From NCBI GenBank assembly GCA_963714455.1, contig CAVQON010000015.1:248001-312000 (forward strand): a stretch of 64,000 bases of DNA. The letters are read 5' to 3'. A model generated the notes under the pieces. The model saw nothing but the letters and a program-made list of their open reading frames with translations. It did no database searches and had not been told where the DNA came from. The translations under genes were made by a program, and so were the position numbers. Shown piece by piece: positions 48,602 to 56,774 of this stretch. Source of the stretch: CAVQGZ01 sp963714455. GTDB taxonomy: Bacteria; Actinomycetota; Actinomycetes; Jiangellales; Jiangellaceae. The first letter of the stretch is position 1. Every line of letters begins with the position of its first letter.

Positions 48602-50722
48602 CTACGGCGCCGGCGGGAGCCCGTCGGCCAGCGCCTGCCGAAACGCGTCCTCGTCGAGGACGGGGACGCCGAGGGCCGTGGCCTTCTCGGCCTTGCTGCC
48701 GGGGTTGTCGCCGACGACGACAGCGTCGGTCTTCTTGCTCACCGACCCGGCAGCCTTCCCGCCGCGGGCGAGGATCGCCTCTTTGGCCTCGTCGCGGGTG
48801 AACCCGACGAGGGTGCCGGTGACGACAAGCGTGCGCCCGGCCAGGGTCTGGGGCGGTCGGTCGGCCTGCTCGTCGGCCATCGACACGCCGGCCGCGCGCC
48901 ACCGCGCCACGATGTCGCAGTGCCAGTCGACACCGAACCACTCGGTGATGGCGGCGGCGATGGTCGGCCCGACGCCGTCCACGGCGGCGAGCTCGTCAGC
49001 GTCGGCCCGCTCGATGCCCTCCAGCGAGCCGAACGCGCTCGCCAGGGCGCGGGCCGCGGTAGGCCCGACGTGGCGGATCGACAGCGCAACCAGCACCCGC
49101 CACAGCGGGCGCTGCTTGGCCTCGTCCAGGTTCGCCAGCAGTCGCTGCCCGTTGGCGCTCAGCCCGCCGTCCTTGCGGGTGAACAGCGGCGCGCGCAGCA
49201 GGCCAGCCTCGTCGAGGTCGAACAGGTCGCCCTCGTCACGCACCACCTCGGCGGCGAGCAGGGCCCCGGCTGCCTCCCAGCCGAGCACCTCGATGTCGAG
49301 GGCGTTGCGTGAGCCGATGTGGAACAGCCGCTCCTGCAGCTGGGCCGGGCACGTCCGGGTGTTCGGGCAGCGCAGGTCGACGTCGCCCTGCTTCGCCGGT
49401 GCCAGCGCCGTGCCGCACGACGGGCAGTGGGTCGGCATCACGAAGGCCCGCTCGGAGCCGTCGCGCAGGTCGGCGACCGGCCCGAGGATCTCCGGGATCA
49501 CGTCCCCGGCCTTGCGCAGCACCACCGTGTCGCCGATCAGGACGCCCTTGCGCACGACTTCGTCGGCGTTGTGCAAGGTGGCGAACTCCACCGTCGACCC
49601 GGCCACCGTCACCGGCTCCATCACCCCGTACGGGGTGACCCGACCCGTGCGACCCACGTTCACCCGGATGTCGCGCAGCCGCGTCGTCACCTCCTCCGGC
49701 GGGTACTTGAACGCGATCGCCCACCGGGGCGCCCGACTCGTCGCCCCCAGCCGGGCCTGCAGGTCACGCTGGTCGACCTTGACCACCACGCCGTCGATCT
49801 CGTGGTCGAGGTCGTGGCGATGCTCGCCGTAGTAGTCGATGTAGCGCGCGACGCCGCCCAGGTCGTCGGTCACCTGCACCCGCTCGGACACCGGCAGCCC
49901 CCACACCGCGAGCGCCTCGTAGGCCTGCGACTGGCTCACCGGGTCGAACCCCTCGGCCGCGCCGATGCCGTGGCACACCATCCGCAACGGCCGCGACGCG
50001 GTGACCGTCGGGTCTTTCTGGCGCAGCGACCCCGCCGCGGTGTTGCGCGGGTTCGCGAACGGGGCCTTGCCCGCCGCGACCAGCGCAGCGTTCAGGTCGG
50101 CGAAGTCGGCCTTCGGGAAGTACACCTCCCCGCGCACCTCCAGCAGAGCGGGCACCGGGTGGCCCGCCTCGTCGCCGGCGGCGCTGTCGAGCCGCTGCGG
50201 GACCGTGCGCAACGTGCGGACGTTGGCCGTCACGTCCTCACCGGTCCGCCCGTCGCCGCGGGTCGCCGCTCGCACCAGACGTCCGTGCTCGTAGGTGAGG
50301 TTCACCGCCAGCCCGTCGACCTTGACCTCGCACAGGTAGCGCAGCCGCTCGGTCAGCGCCTCGCCCAGCTCACGCTCGACGCGCCCCGCCCACGCCGCCA
50401 GCTCGTCAGCGTCGAACGCGTTGTCGAGGCTGAGCATCGGCTCACCGTGCTGCACCGCCGCGAACGGGGTGCCGGCAACGTCAGCGACCTGCTGGGTCGG
50501 CGAGTCGGGCGTGCGCAGATCGGGCCACCGCTGCTCCAACACCTGGAGCCGGGCGAACAGCGCGTCGAACTCGCCGTCGGAGACGGTCGGCGCGTCGAGC
50601 AGGTAGTACCGGTGCCGGTGCTCACGCACCTGCTCCACCACGTCGGCGTGCTCAGCCCGCACCGGGGCGGGGGCTGGGTGACCCGTCGCGGCCGCCGCGG
50701 GCTGCTCGTTCGTCTGCGTCAC
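48602..50722 (-). CDS. ligA: NAD-dependent DNA ligase LigA
   Basis: Essential replicative ligase, 706 aa. The order is the Ia domain with YYLLDAPTVSDGEFD, the adenylation lysine in CEVKVDGLAV near residue 135, an OB fold, a four-Cys zinc finger (CPSCGTAL and CPNTRTC), helix-hairpin-helix repeats and a C-terminal BRCT domain (TLAGRTLVVTGTLVGFTRDE). It lies upstream of nothing on its strand and converges with the ACT-VOC gene. A methionine-synthase-like gene precedes it by 9 bp. Confidence 0.97.
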   Translation of the reverse strand: MTQTNEQPAAAATGHPAPAPVRAEHADVVEQVREHRHRYYLLDAPTVSDGEFDALFARLQVLEQRWPDLRTPDSPTQQVADVAGTPFAAVQHGEPMLSLDNAFDADELAAWAGRVERELGEALTERLRYLCEVKVDGLAVNLTYEHGRLVRAATRGDGRTGEDVTANVRTLRTVPQRLDSAAGDEAGHPVPALLEVRGEVYFPKADFADLNAALVAAGKAPFANPRNTAAGSLRQKDPTVTASRPLRMVCHGIGAAEGFDPVSQSQAYEALAVWGLPVSERVQVTDDLGGVARYIDYYGEHRHDLDHEIDGVVVKVDQRDLQARLGATSRAPRWAIAFKYPPEEVTTRLRDIRVNVGRTGRVTPYGVMEPVTVAGSTVEFATLHNADEVVRKGVLIGDTVVLRKAGDVIPEILGPVADLRDGSERAFVMPTHCPSCGTALAPAKQGDVDLRCPNTRTCPAQLQERLFHIGSRNALDIEVLGWEAAGALLAAEVVRDEGDLFDLDEAGLLRAPLFTRKDGGLSANGQRLLANLDEAKQRPLWRVLVALSIRHVGPTAARALASAFGSLEGIERADADELAAVDGVGPTIAAAITEWFGVDWHCDIVARWRAAGVSMADEQADRPPQTLAGRTLVVTGTLVGFTRDEAKEAILARGGKAAGSVSKKTDAVVVGDNPGSKAEKATALGVPVLDEDAFRQALADGLPPAP

Positions 50723-50731
50723 GAGGCGACG

Positions 50732-51745
50732 CTACCCAGGGGGTCCGACGGATTCCCGCTCCGCGACCTGCCTGGCCGCCGCACGTGCGACGCGGTAGGT
50801 GTCGCGAGCCTGCTCGACCGGGTGACCGGCCAGGCCGCACGCCGGCGTCACCACGCTCTGCCGGTGCGCCACGTCCGCGCCGAACCCCAGCCGCGACCAC
50901 AGCCCGACGACGCGGTCGGCGACGGCATCGCTGGTCAGAGCGCGCGTGGTGGGCACGGCGCCGACGACGAGGCGCGTGCCGGCTTCGACGGCGGCTGCCA
51001 GTGCGTCGAGCTCGGCCGTCTGCACGAGGTCGAGGTCGAACGACACGGCGTCCGCACCGGCTGCGACCAGCAGCCCCACCGGAACCTGCGACCCGCAGCA
51101 GTGCACGGCTCGCGCGCCGGGCGCGGCCGCCAGCACCTCGGCGAGCAGCGTCTGCGCGGCATGCGGCTCGGGTCGCGGCAGCACTCCCCACCCGCTGCGG
51201 GTGCGCAGCCGCCCGGCGAGCACCAGCGGCAGCGAGGGCTCGTCCACCTGAAGCACCAGCCGCGCGCCAGGCACCCGGGCGGTGACGTCGTCGAGGTGCT
51301 GGCGCACACCCTCGGCCAGCGACGCCGTGAGGTCGTGCAGCAGTCCCGCGTCGCTCAGGGCTGCCTCGCCCAGCGGACGCCCCAGCGATGCGGCGAGCGT
51401 GATCGGGCCGACGACCTGCACCTTCAGGGGCCCGGTGTACCCGTGCGCGGCGATCTCGAGTGCCGCGAGGTCGTCGGCGAGCAGGCGCCGAGAGGTCGCC
51501 AGGTCTGACCCGGGTCGACCGGCCACCTGCCAGCCGCTGGCAGTCGCCTCCACCGGAAGGTCCACGAGCAGCCCGGCGGTGCGCCCGATGGCGTCGGCCC
51601 CCAGCCCTCGGTCGGGCAGCTCGGGCAGGTGTGGCAGGTCGGGCAGGGTGTCGAGCACCCATGTGGCAGCAGCGAGCGGGTCGACGCCGGGCAACGACCC
51701 GACGCCGGTCGCCACGACCTCAGGCGGCCAGGCGACGCTGCTCAT
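50732..51745 (-). CDS. Cobalamin-independent methionine synthase-like protein (MetE core)
   Basis: A 337-aa protein equivalent to the catalytic barrel of MetE/UROD-like methyltransferases. Zinc ligands are visible in VHCCGSQVP (His-x-Cys) and TPACGLAG (Cys), and ATGVGSLPGVDP at the N-terminus is typical of the short actinobacterial form (compare Rv3015c). It lacks the N-terminal half of full MetE, so the methyl donor may not be a folate. The ATG overlaps the mnmA stop (ATGA). Confidence 0.85.
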   Translation of the reverse strand: MSSVAWPPEVVATGVGSLPGVDPLAAATWVLDTLPDLPHLPELPDRGLGADAIGRTAGLLVDLPVEATASGWQVAGRPGSDLATSRRLLADDLAALEIAAHGYTGPLKVQVVGPITLAASLGRPLGEAALSDAGLLHDLTASLAEGVRQHLDDVTARVPGARLVLQVDEPSLPLVLAGRLRTRSGWGVLPRPEPHAAQTLLAEVLAAAPGARAVHCCGSQVPVGLLVAAGADAVSFDLDLVQTAELDALAAAVEAGTRLVVGAVPTTRALTSDAVADRVVGLWSRLGFGADVAHRQSVVTPACGLAGHPVEQARDTYRVARAAARQVAERESVGPPG

Positions 51746-52836
51746 GCCGTCGCCGGTGTGGTGCTGGCGATGGTGGCCGACCCGACGACCCGGTCGTCGT
51801 CGTAGAAGGCCACGGTCTGTCCCGGGGCGACACCGAGCTGAGGCTCGGTGAACGTGACGGTCAGGTCGTGGGCCTGCCTCTCGACACTGCACCCGACCGG
51901 CCGCCCGTGCGCGCGGTACTGCGCCAGCGCGGTGAAGCGGGCCGCCTCCGGAGCCGGGCCGCACCACGTCGCGGTCCCGGTCGCCAGCGAGGCCGTGGCC
52001 AGCGCCTCCTGCGGGCCGACGGTCACGGTGCGCGAGACGGGCTCGATGCTCAGCACGTAGCGAGGGCGCCCATCCGGGGCCGGGGTGTCGATCCGCAGCC
52101 CTCGCCGCTGGCCGACCGTGAAGCCGAAGGCGCCGGCGTGGGTGCCCAGCTGCTCCCCCGTGCCGGCGTCCACGATGGGACCGCGGGACTCCCCCAGCCG
52201 ACGCTGCAAGAACCCCGCCGTGTCGCCGTCGGGGATGAAGCAGATGTCGTGGCTGTCGGGCTTGGCGGCCACCGGGAGCCCGCGCGACTCGGCCTCGAGC
52301 CGCACCGCCTCCTTGAGGTCGTCGCCGAGCGGGAAGAGCGAGTGGGCGAGCTGCGCTGGCGTGAGCACCGCGAGCACGTAGGACTGGTCTTTGGCCGGGT
52401 CCGCCGCCCGGTGCAGGGTGGGCGCGCCGCCTGTGGGCGTGGGGACGAGGCGGGCGTAGTGCCCGGTGCACACCGCGTCGAAGCCCAGCGCGAGAGCCCG
52501 GTCGAGGACGGCGGCGAACTTGATGCGCTCGTTGCACCGCAGGCACGGGTTGGGTGTGCGGCCGGCGGCGTACTCGGCCACGAAGTCGTCCACCACGTCC
52601 TCGGTGAAGCGCTCCGCGACGTCCCAGACGTAGAACGGCATCGCGAGCCGGTCGGCGACGCGACGGGCGTCACGCGCGTCCTCCCGGCTGCAGCAGCCGC
52701 GCGACCCCGAGCGGGTCGCTGCGGGTGCCGACGACAGGGCCAGGTGCACGCCCGTCACGTCGTGGCCGGCGTCGAGCATGCGGGCAGCCGCCACGGCGGA
52801 GTCGACCCCGCCGGACAGAGCCGCGAGAACGCGCAC
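51742..52836 (-). CDS. mnmA: tRNA-specific 2-thiouridylase MnmA
   Basis: ATP-pyrophosphatase that thiolates U34 of tRNA-Glu, -Gln and -Lys. The 364-aa protein has the PP-loop ALSGGVDSAVAA, catalytic cysteines in NPCLRCNE near residue 100 and in SHDICFIPDG near 200, and CTGHYAR. The GTG at 52836 lies 1 bp after the desulfurase stop, which supplies its sulfur. The longer open frame is rejected because the PP-loop must be near the N-terminus. Confidence 0.96.
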   Translation of the reverse strand: MRVLAALSGGVDSAVAAARMLDAGHDVTGVHLALSSAPAATRSGSRGCCSREDARDARRVADRLAMPFYVWDVAERFTEDVVDDFVAEYAAGRTPNPCLRCNERIKFAAVLDRALALGFDAVCTGHYARLVPTPTGGAPTLHRAADPAKDQSYVLAVLTPAQLAHSLFPLGDDLKEAVRLEAESRGLPVAAKPDSHDICFIPDGDTAGFLQRRLGESRGPIVDAGTGEQLGTHAGAFGFTVGQRRGLRIDTPAPDGRPRYVLSIEPVSRTVTVGPQEALATASLATGTATWCGPAPEAARFTALAQYRAHGRPVGCSVERQAHDLTVTFTEPQLGVAPGQTVAFYDDDRVVGSATIASTTPATA

Positions 52837-52837
52837 G

Positions 52838-54031
52838 TCACGCCCCCCGGGCGGTGAGGCGGCCCGCGGTACGGGCACGGCTGACGACACCGGGCAGGGC
52901 GTCGAGCAGGACGTCCACGTCGTGCCGGGTGGACGTACGACCGAGGGAGAAGCGCAGGGACGACACCGCCGCCTGGTCGTCGCCCATCGCGATGAGCACG
53001 TGCGAGGGCTCGGGTACCCCGGACGAGCACGCGCTGCCGGTCGAGCAGGACACACCTCGAGCGTCCAGGAGCATCAGCAGGGCGTCGGCCTCACACCCGG
53101 CGAACGAGATGTGGGCGTTGCCCGGCAGCCGGCCCGCCGGATCGGGGTCGCCGTTGAGCGAGGTGCCGTCGATCTCGTCGAGCACCCGGCGCACCAGCTC
53201 GTCGCGAAGCCGGGCCACGTGGGCCGCGCGCTCGGGCTGCTCGGCGGCGGCCCGCTCGACGGCCAGCGCGAAGCCGGCGACCGAGGCCGCGTCGACGGTG
53301 CCGGAGCGGACGTCGCGCTCCTGCCCGCCGCCGTGCAGCACCGGCACCAGGTCGATCTCGGACCGAACGATCAGCGCGCCGACGCCCATCGGACCGCCCA
53401 GCTTGTGACCCGACAGCGTGACCGCGTCGAGCCCGCTGGCCGCGAAGTCGAGGGGGCACTGGCCGAGCACCTGGACGGCGTCGGAGTGCACAGGGATGCC
53501 GTGGTCACGACCGATCGCCGCGATGGCGTCGACCGGCTGCACCGTCCCGACCTCGTTGTTGGCCCACATCACCGAGACGAGGGCGACCGAGGCGGGGTCG
53601 GCGGCGATGCTCGCCTCCAGCGCCGCCGTGCTGACCCGTCCGAGGTGGTCGACCGGCAGCAGCTCCACGCTCGCCCCCTGGCACTCGGCCAGCCACATCG
53701 CCGGGTCGAGCACGGCGTGGTGCTCGACTGCACTGATCAAGATGCGGGTGCGCCGAGGATCGGCCTGGTGGCGGGCCCAGTAGAGCCCCTTGACGGCCAG
53801 GTTGTCGGCCTCGGTTCCGCTGGCGGTGAGCACGACCTCGCCGGGACGGGCACCGATGGCCACCGCCAGGCGCTCGCGGTGCTCCTCCACGCGGCGCCGG
53901 GCGGCGCGTCCGTCCTCGTGCAGCGACGACGGGTTGCCTCGCTGCGCCATCTGCGCCGCGACTGCCTCGATGACCTCGGGCAGCACCGGCGTCGTCGCGG
54001 CGTGGTCGAGGTAGGAGCGGGACGCGATCAT
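52838..54031 (-). CDS. Cysteine desulfurase (IscS/NifS family)
   Basis: PLP enzyme that transfers sulfur from cysteine as a persulfide. The 397-aa protein has YLDHAATTPVLPEV, EHHAVLD, the PLP lysine in LSGHKLGGPMGVG near residue 205, and the catalytic cysteine in SCSTGSACSSG near 330. The loop length is that of class I (IscS-like) enzymes. It forms an operon with mnmA, so tRNA thiolation is a likely main use. Confidence 0.94.
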   Translation of the reverse strand: MIASRSYLDHAATTPVLPEVIEAVAAQMAQRGNPSSLHEDGRAARRRVEEHRERLAVAIGARPGEVVLTASGTEADNLAVKGLYWARHQADPRRTRILISAVEHHAVLDPAMWLAECQGASVELLPVDHLGRVSTAALEASIAADPASVALVSVMWANNEVGTVQPVDAIAAIGRDHGIPVHSDAVQVLGQCPLDFAASGLDAVTLSGHKLGGPMGVGALIVRSEIDLVPVLHGGGQERDVRSGTVDAASVAGFALAVERAAAEQPERAAHVARLRDELVRRVLDEIDGTSLNGDPDPAGRLPGNAHISFAGCEADALLMLLDARGVSCSTGSACSSGVPEPSHVLIAMGDDQAAVSSLRFSLGRTSTRHDVDVLLDALPGVVSRARTAGRLTARGA

Positions 54032-54043
54032 CGGTGCGAAGAA

Positions 54044-54078
54044 TACGGCGGACGGGCGTGGGGCACCCGTCCGCCGTA
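54044..54078. terminator. Hairpin between the etfA and desulfurase genes
   Basis: TACGGCGGACGGG (54044-54056) and CCCGTCCGCCGTA (54066-54078) form a perfect 13-bp stem with a 9-nt loop, 5 bp past the etfA stop in the transcription direction. There is no T-run. It separates etfBA from the desulfurase-mnmA operon. Confidence 0.75.
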
Positions 54079-54082
54079 GGGC

Positions 54083-55039
54083 TCAGCCCTGGCGCCGCTT
54101 GATCTCCTCGGTTGCCTGCGGCAGCACGGTGAACAGGTCACCCACCACCGAGAAGTCGGCCAGCGCGAGGATCGGTGCCTCGCCGTCCTTGTTCACAGCG
54201 ACGATCGTCTTCGCCGTCTGCATGCCGGCACGGTGCTGGATGGCGCCGGAGATGCCGGCCGCCACGTACAGCTGGGGCGAGACGACGTGCCCGGTCTGGC
54301 CGATCTGGAACGCGTGCGGGTACCAGCCGGAGTCGACGGCGGCGCGCGACGCACCCACGGCGGCACCCAGCGCGTCGGCCAGCTGCTCCACGGGGCTGAA
54401 GTCTCCGCCGGTGCCGCGTCCGCCGGAGACGACGACGGCCGCCTCGTTCAGGTCAGGGCGTCCGGTGCGCTCACGCGGGGCGTGGTCGGTGACCTTCACG
54501 GCGCGGGCCCGCTCGGAGAAGGTGACCTCGATCGTCTCCTGGCTCGGGGTGGCCGGAGCCTCCTCGGGCGTCGTCGCGTTGGGCTTGATCGTGATGATCG
54601 GGGTGCCCTTGGTGACGGTCGCCTGCACGGCATAGTTGCCGGCGAACACCGACTGGGTGGTGATCGGGCCGTCCGGGCCGGGCTGCACGTCGACCGCGTC
54701 GGTGATGATGCCCGACTCCAGCTTCACAGCCAGGTGGGCAGCGATCTCCTTGGTCTTGGCGTTCGACGTGAGCAGGATGACCGAGGGCTGCACCTTCTCC
54801 ACGGCAGCGGCCAGGGCCTCCGAGCGCGGGACGATCAGGTAGTCGTCGATGTCGGGGGCGTCGACCGTGACGACCGCCGTGGCGCCGTAGGCGCTCAGCG
54901 TCGGCAGGGCGAGGTCGGTGCCGTGGCCGATGACGACGGCGACGGGGTCACCGAGACGCCGGGCGATGGTGAGCAGCTCGGTGGTGGACTTGCGGACCGT
55001 GCCGTCGTGGTGGTCGACCAGGACGAGGATCGGGCTCAT
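54083..55039 (-). CDS. etfA: Electron transfer flavoprotein alpha subunit
   Basis: FAD-binding subunit (318 aa) of ETF, which carries electrons from acyl-CoA dehydrogenases to the respiratory chain. The C-terminal signature VVSGGRGTGG and the stretch SGWYPHAFQIGQTGHVVSP bind FAD. It is 37 bp downstream of etfB, as in Rv3028c-Rv3029c. Confidence 0.97.
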   Translation of the reverse strand: MSPILVLVDHHDGTVRKSTTELLTIARRLGDPVAVVIGHGTDLALPTLSAYGATAVVTVDAPDIDDYLIVPRSEALAAAVEKVQPSVILLTSNAKTKEIAAHLAVKLESGIITDAVDVQPGPDGPITTQSVFAGNYAVQATVTKGTPIITIKPNATTPEEAPATPSQETIEVTFSERARAVKVTDHAPRERTGRPDLNEAAVVVSGGRGTGGDFSPVEQLADALGAAVGASRAAVDSGWYPHAFQIGQTGHVVSPQLYVAAGISGAIQHRAGMQTAKTIVAVNKDGEAPILALADFSVVGDLFTVLPQATEEIKRRQG

Positions 55040-55076
55040 AGCGGTTCTCCTGTGAGTGAGGTCAGTCGACGGGGGC

Positions 55077-55859
55077 TCAGACGAACTTCTTGGACGCGAG
55101 GAACTCGACGAGCTTGGCGCCGCCGTCGCCCTCGTCGGCCACGACCTCGCCGTGGCTGCGCGGGGGCCGCTTCTCTATCTGCGACACCGACGTCCACGCT
55201 GCCGACAGCCCGACGTCCGCGGGCGAGACGCCCAGGTCGGCGAGGCTCCACGTCTCGACCGGCTTCTTCTTCGCAGCCATGATCCCCTTGAACGAGGGGT
55301 AGCGCGGGTCGTTGATCTGGTCGGTCACACCGACGACCGCCGGAAGCGGGGCGGTGACGTGCTCGACGGCGGCGTCGCCGTCACGACGGCCCTTGACCGT
55401 GCCGTCGGCGACCTCGACGTTGCCCAGGTAGCCGACGTGGGCGATGCCGAGCCGCTCGGCGACCATGGCGGGCACGACGCCCATCTCGCCGTCGGTGGAG
55501 GCCATGCCGGCCATCACCACGTCGTAGTCGCCGATCTTCTCCAGCGCCTTCGCGATCACCAACGAGGTGGCCAGCGCGTCCGAGCCGTGCATGGCGTCGT
55601 CCACGATGTGCACGCCGGCGTCGGCGCCCATCTGCAGGGCCTTGCGGACGGCGTCCGCGGCCGGCGGAGGTCCGACGGTGAGGACGGTGATGGTGGCCTC
55701 GCCCGCCTCCTTGATCTTCATGGCCTCCTCGACGGCGTACTCGTCGAGCTCGGAGAGAAGGCCGTCCACCCCCACCCGGTCGGTGGTGAAGTCGCCGTCG
55801 ACGAACTTGCGTTCGGAGATGGCGTTCGGGACGTACTTGCACAGGACGACGATCTTCAT
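55077..55859 (-). CDS. etfB: Electron transfer flavoprotein beta subunit
   Basis: AMP-binding subunit (260 aa) of ETF. It starts MKIVVLCKYVPNAISERKF and has LDEYAVEEAMKIKEAG and the ADAVRKALQMGADAG nucleotide loop. AAGGAGG lies 8-14 nt upstream of the ATG. It is first in etfB-etfA, with a palindrome in its promoter region. Confidence 0.97.
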   Translation of the reverse strand: MKIVVLCKYVPNAISERKFVDGDFTTDRVGVDGLLSELDEYAVEEAMKIKEAGEATITVLTVGPPPAADAVRKALQMGADAGVHIVDDAMHGSDALATSLVIAKALEKIGDYDVVMAGMASTDGEMGVVPAMVAERLGIAHVGYLGNVEVADGTVKGRRDGDAAVEHVTAPLPAVVGVTDQINDPRYPSFKGIMAAKKKPVETWSLADLGVSPADVGLSAAWTSVSQIEKRPPRSHGEVVADEGDGGAKLVEFLASKKFV

Positions 55860-55927
55860 GTGTAGGGCCTCCTTGCGAGCGCCGACGTGGTGTCGGCCCA
55901 GACAACGTCCGGGCGGTGAGTGCTATG

Positions 55928-55941
55928 TTACTCGCCAGTAG
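55928..55941. promoter_or_regulatory. Palindrome upstream of etfBA, candidate operator
   Basis: TTACTCGCCAGTAG (plus-strand reading) contains the inverted repeat TACT-cgcc-AGTA (55929-55940). On the minus strand it abuts TAACAT (55930-55925), a good -10 box about 65 nt upstream of etfB. A repressor of the TetR type bound here would block transcription. The regulator is not identified. Confidence 0.4.
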
Positions 55942-55995
55942 GCACTCGTCGCGCACGAGGCCAGGAGGAACGCGTCACACGAGTTGAGATAGGTG

Positions 55996-56034
55996 GCAGC
56001 CGCCGGGCGCAAGGGGCGAACACCCGGCGGCTGC
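55996..56034. terminator. Hairpin after the 219-aa secreted protein gene
   Basis: GCAGCCGCCGGG (55996-56007) and CCCGGCGGCTGC (56023-56034) form a perfect 12-bp stem with a 15-nt loop, 9 bp past the stop at 56044 in the transcription direction. The rest of the 184-bp spacer up to etfB holds the etfBA promoter region. Confidence 0.75.
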
Positions 56035-56043
56035 GCGTCTCGG

Positions 56044-56703
56044 CTACTTCTTCATGTACCCCTTGAGGTGGACGTCGACGTCACGGACGTCGAACCAGTG
56101 CGAGCGGTACAGCCATGGTGAGCCGCCGTCGCTGCACCCCTCGTGGCCGTCGGTCCCGTCGGTGTGCTCGTCGGTCCCGTCTTCGTGACCTCCCTTTGGA
56201 GCTCCCCCGGGCGCACCGGGAGGCCCTCCCGGGCTCGTGCCGTGATCGTCCCCGCCCTCGTCATGACCGTCATGGTCCTTGAGCGCCATGGCACGGATCC
56301 GCACGCGGTCGCCGTTCTCACGGTCTTGCAGGTCGACCCAGATCTTGACCTGCTCTACACCGTTGTACTGCGCGGTTCCCCTAGCGATGATCATCGCACC
56401 GTGGGTGCAGCCGCCGGACGCGGCAGCTGCCTCGTCCATGAAGGCCAGCCTGGATAGGTCGAGCTTCGTGAGAGACACGTCGCCGTGAACGAAGTCGATC
56501 GAGCCGTGGGCATCGCCAGTCTTGTTCGTGTGTGCCGTGAAGGCCAGCAAGTACTCGGCTGTGTCGGCGTGTGCGAGGACGTTCACGCCCGGCTCGTTGG
56601 GAAGGTCGTGACCGGCACCCTGGCCCATCGCGGCTGCCGCGGGAACGGCTCCTGCCACTGCCAGGGCAGCTGCGCCGAGCGCTACCCCTATCTGCCTACG
56701 CAT
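56044..56703 (-). CDS. Secreted protein with Asp/His/Gly-rich insert, unknown family
   Basis: A 219-aa exported protein with a clear Sec signal (MRRQIGVALGAAALAVAGAV, cleavage after AAAA near 25). The mature part begins with an uncharacterised beta-rich domain. Residues 143-195 are an insert dominated by Asp, His, Gly, Glu and Pro (KDHDGHDEGGDDHG, HEDGTDEHTDGTDGHEG) that looks metal-binding or flexible. The C-terminus returns to ordered sequence (SHWFDVRDVDVHLKGYMKK). AAAGGGG precedes the ATG. No homologous family is recognised. Confidence 0.75.
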   Translation of the reverse strand: MRRQIGVALGAAALAVAGAVPAAAAMGQGAGHDLPNEPGVNVLAHADTAEYLLAFTAHTNKTGDAHGSIDFVHGDVSLTKLDLSRLAFMDEAAAASGGCTHGAMIIARGTAQYNGVEQVKIWVDLQDRENGDRVRIRAMALKDHDGHDEGGDDHGTSPGGPPGAPGGAPKGGHEDGTDEHTDGTDGHEGCSDGGSPWLYRSHWFDVRDVDVHLKGYMKK

Positions 56704-56774
56704 GTCATACCCCTTTCGTCAGATGGCGGGCCGGTGGCCCGGGTGATGCTCACCCCGGGCCACCTAGCGTGCGG

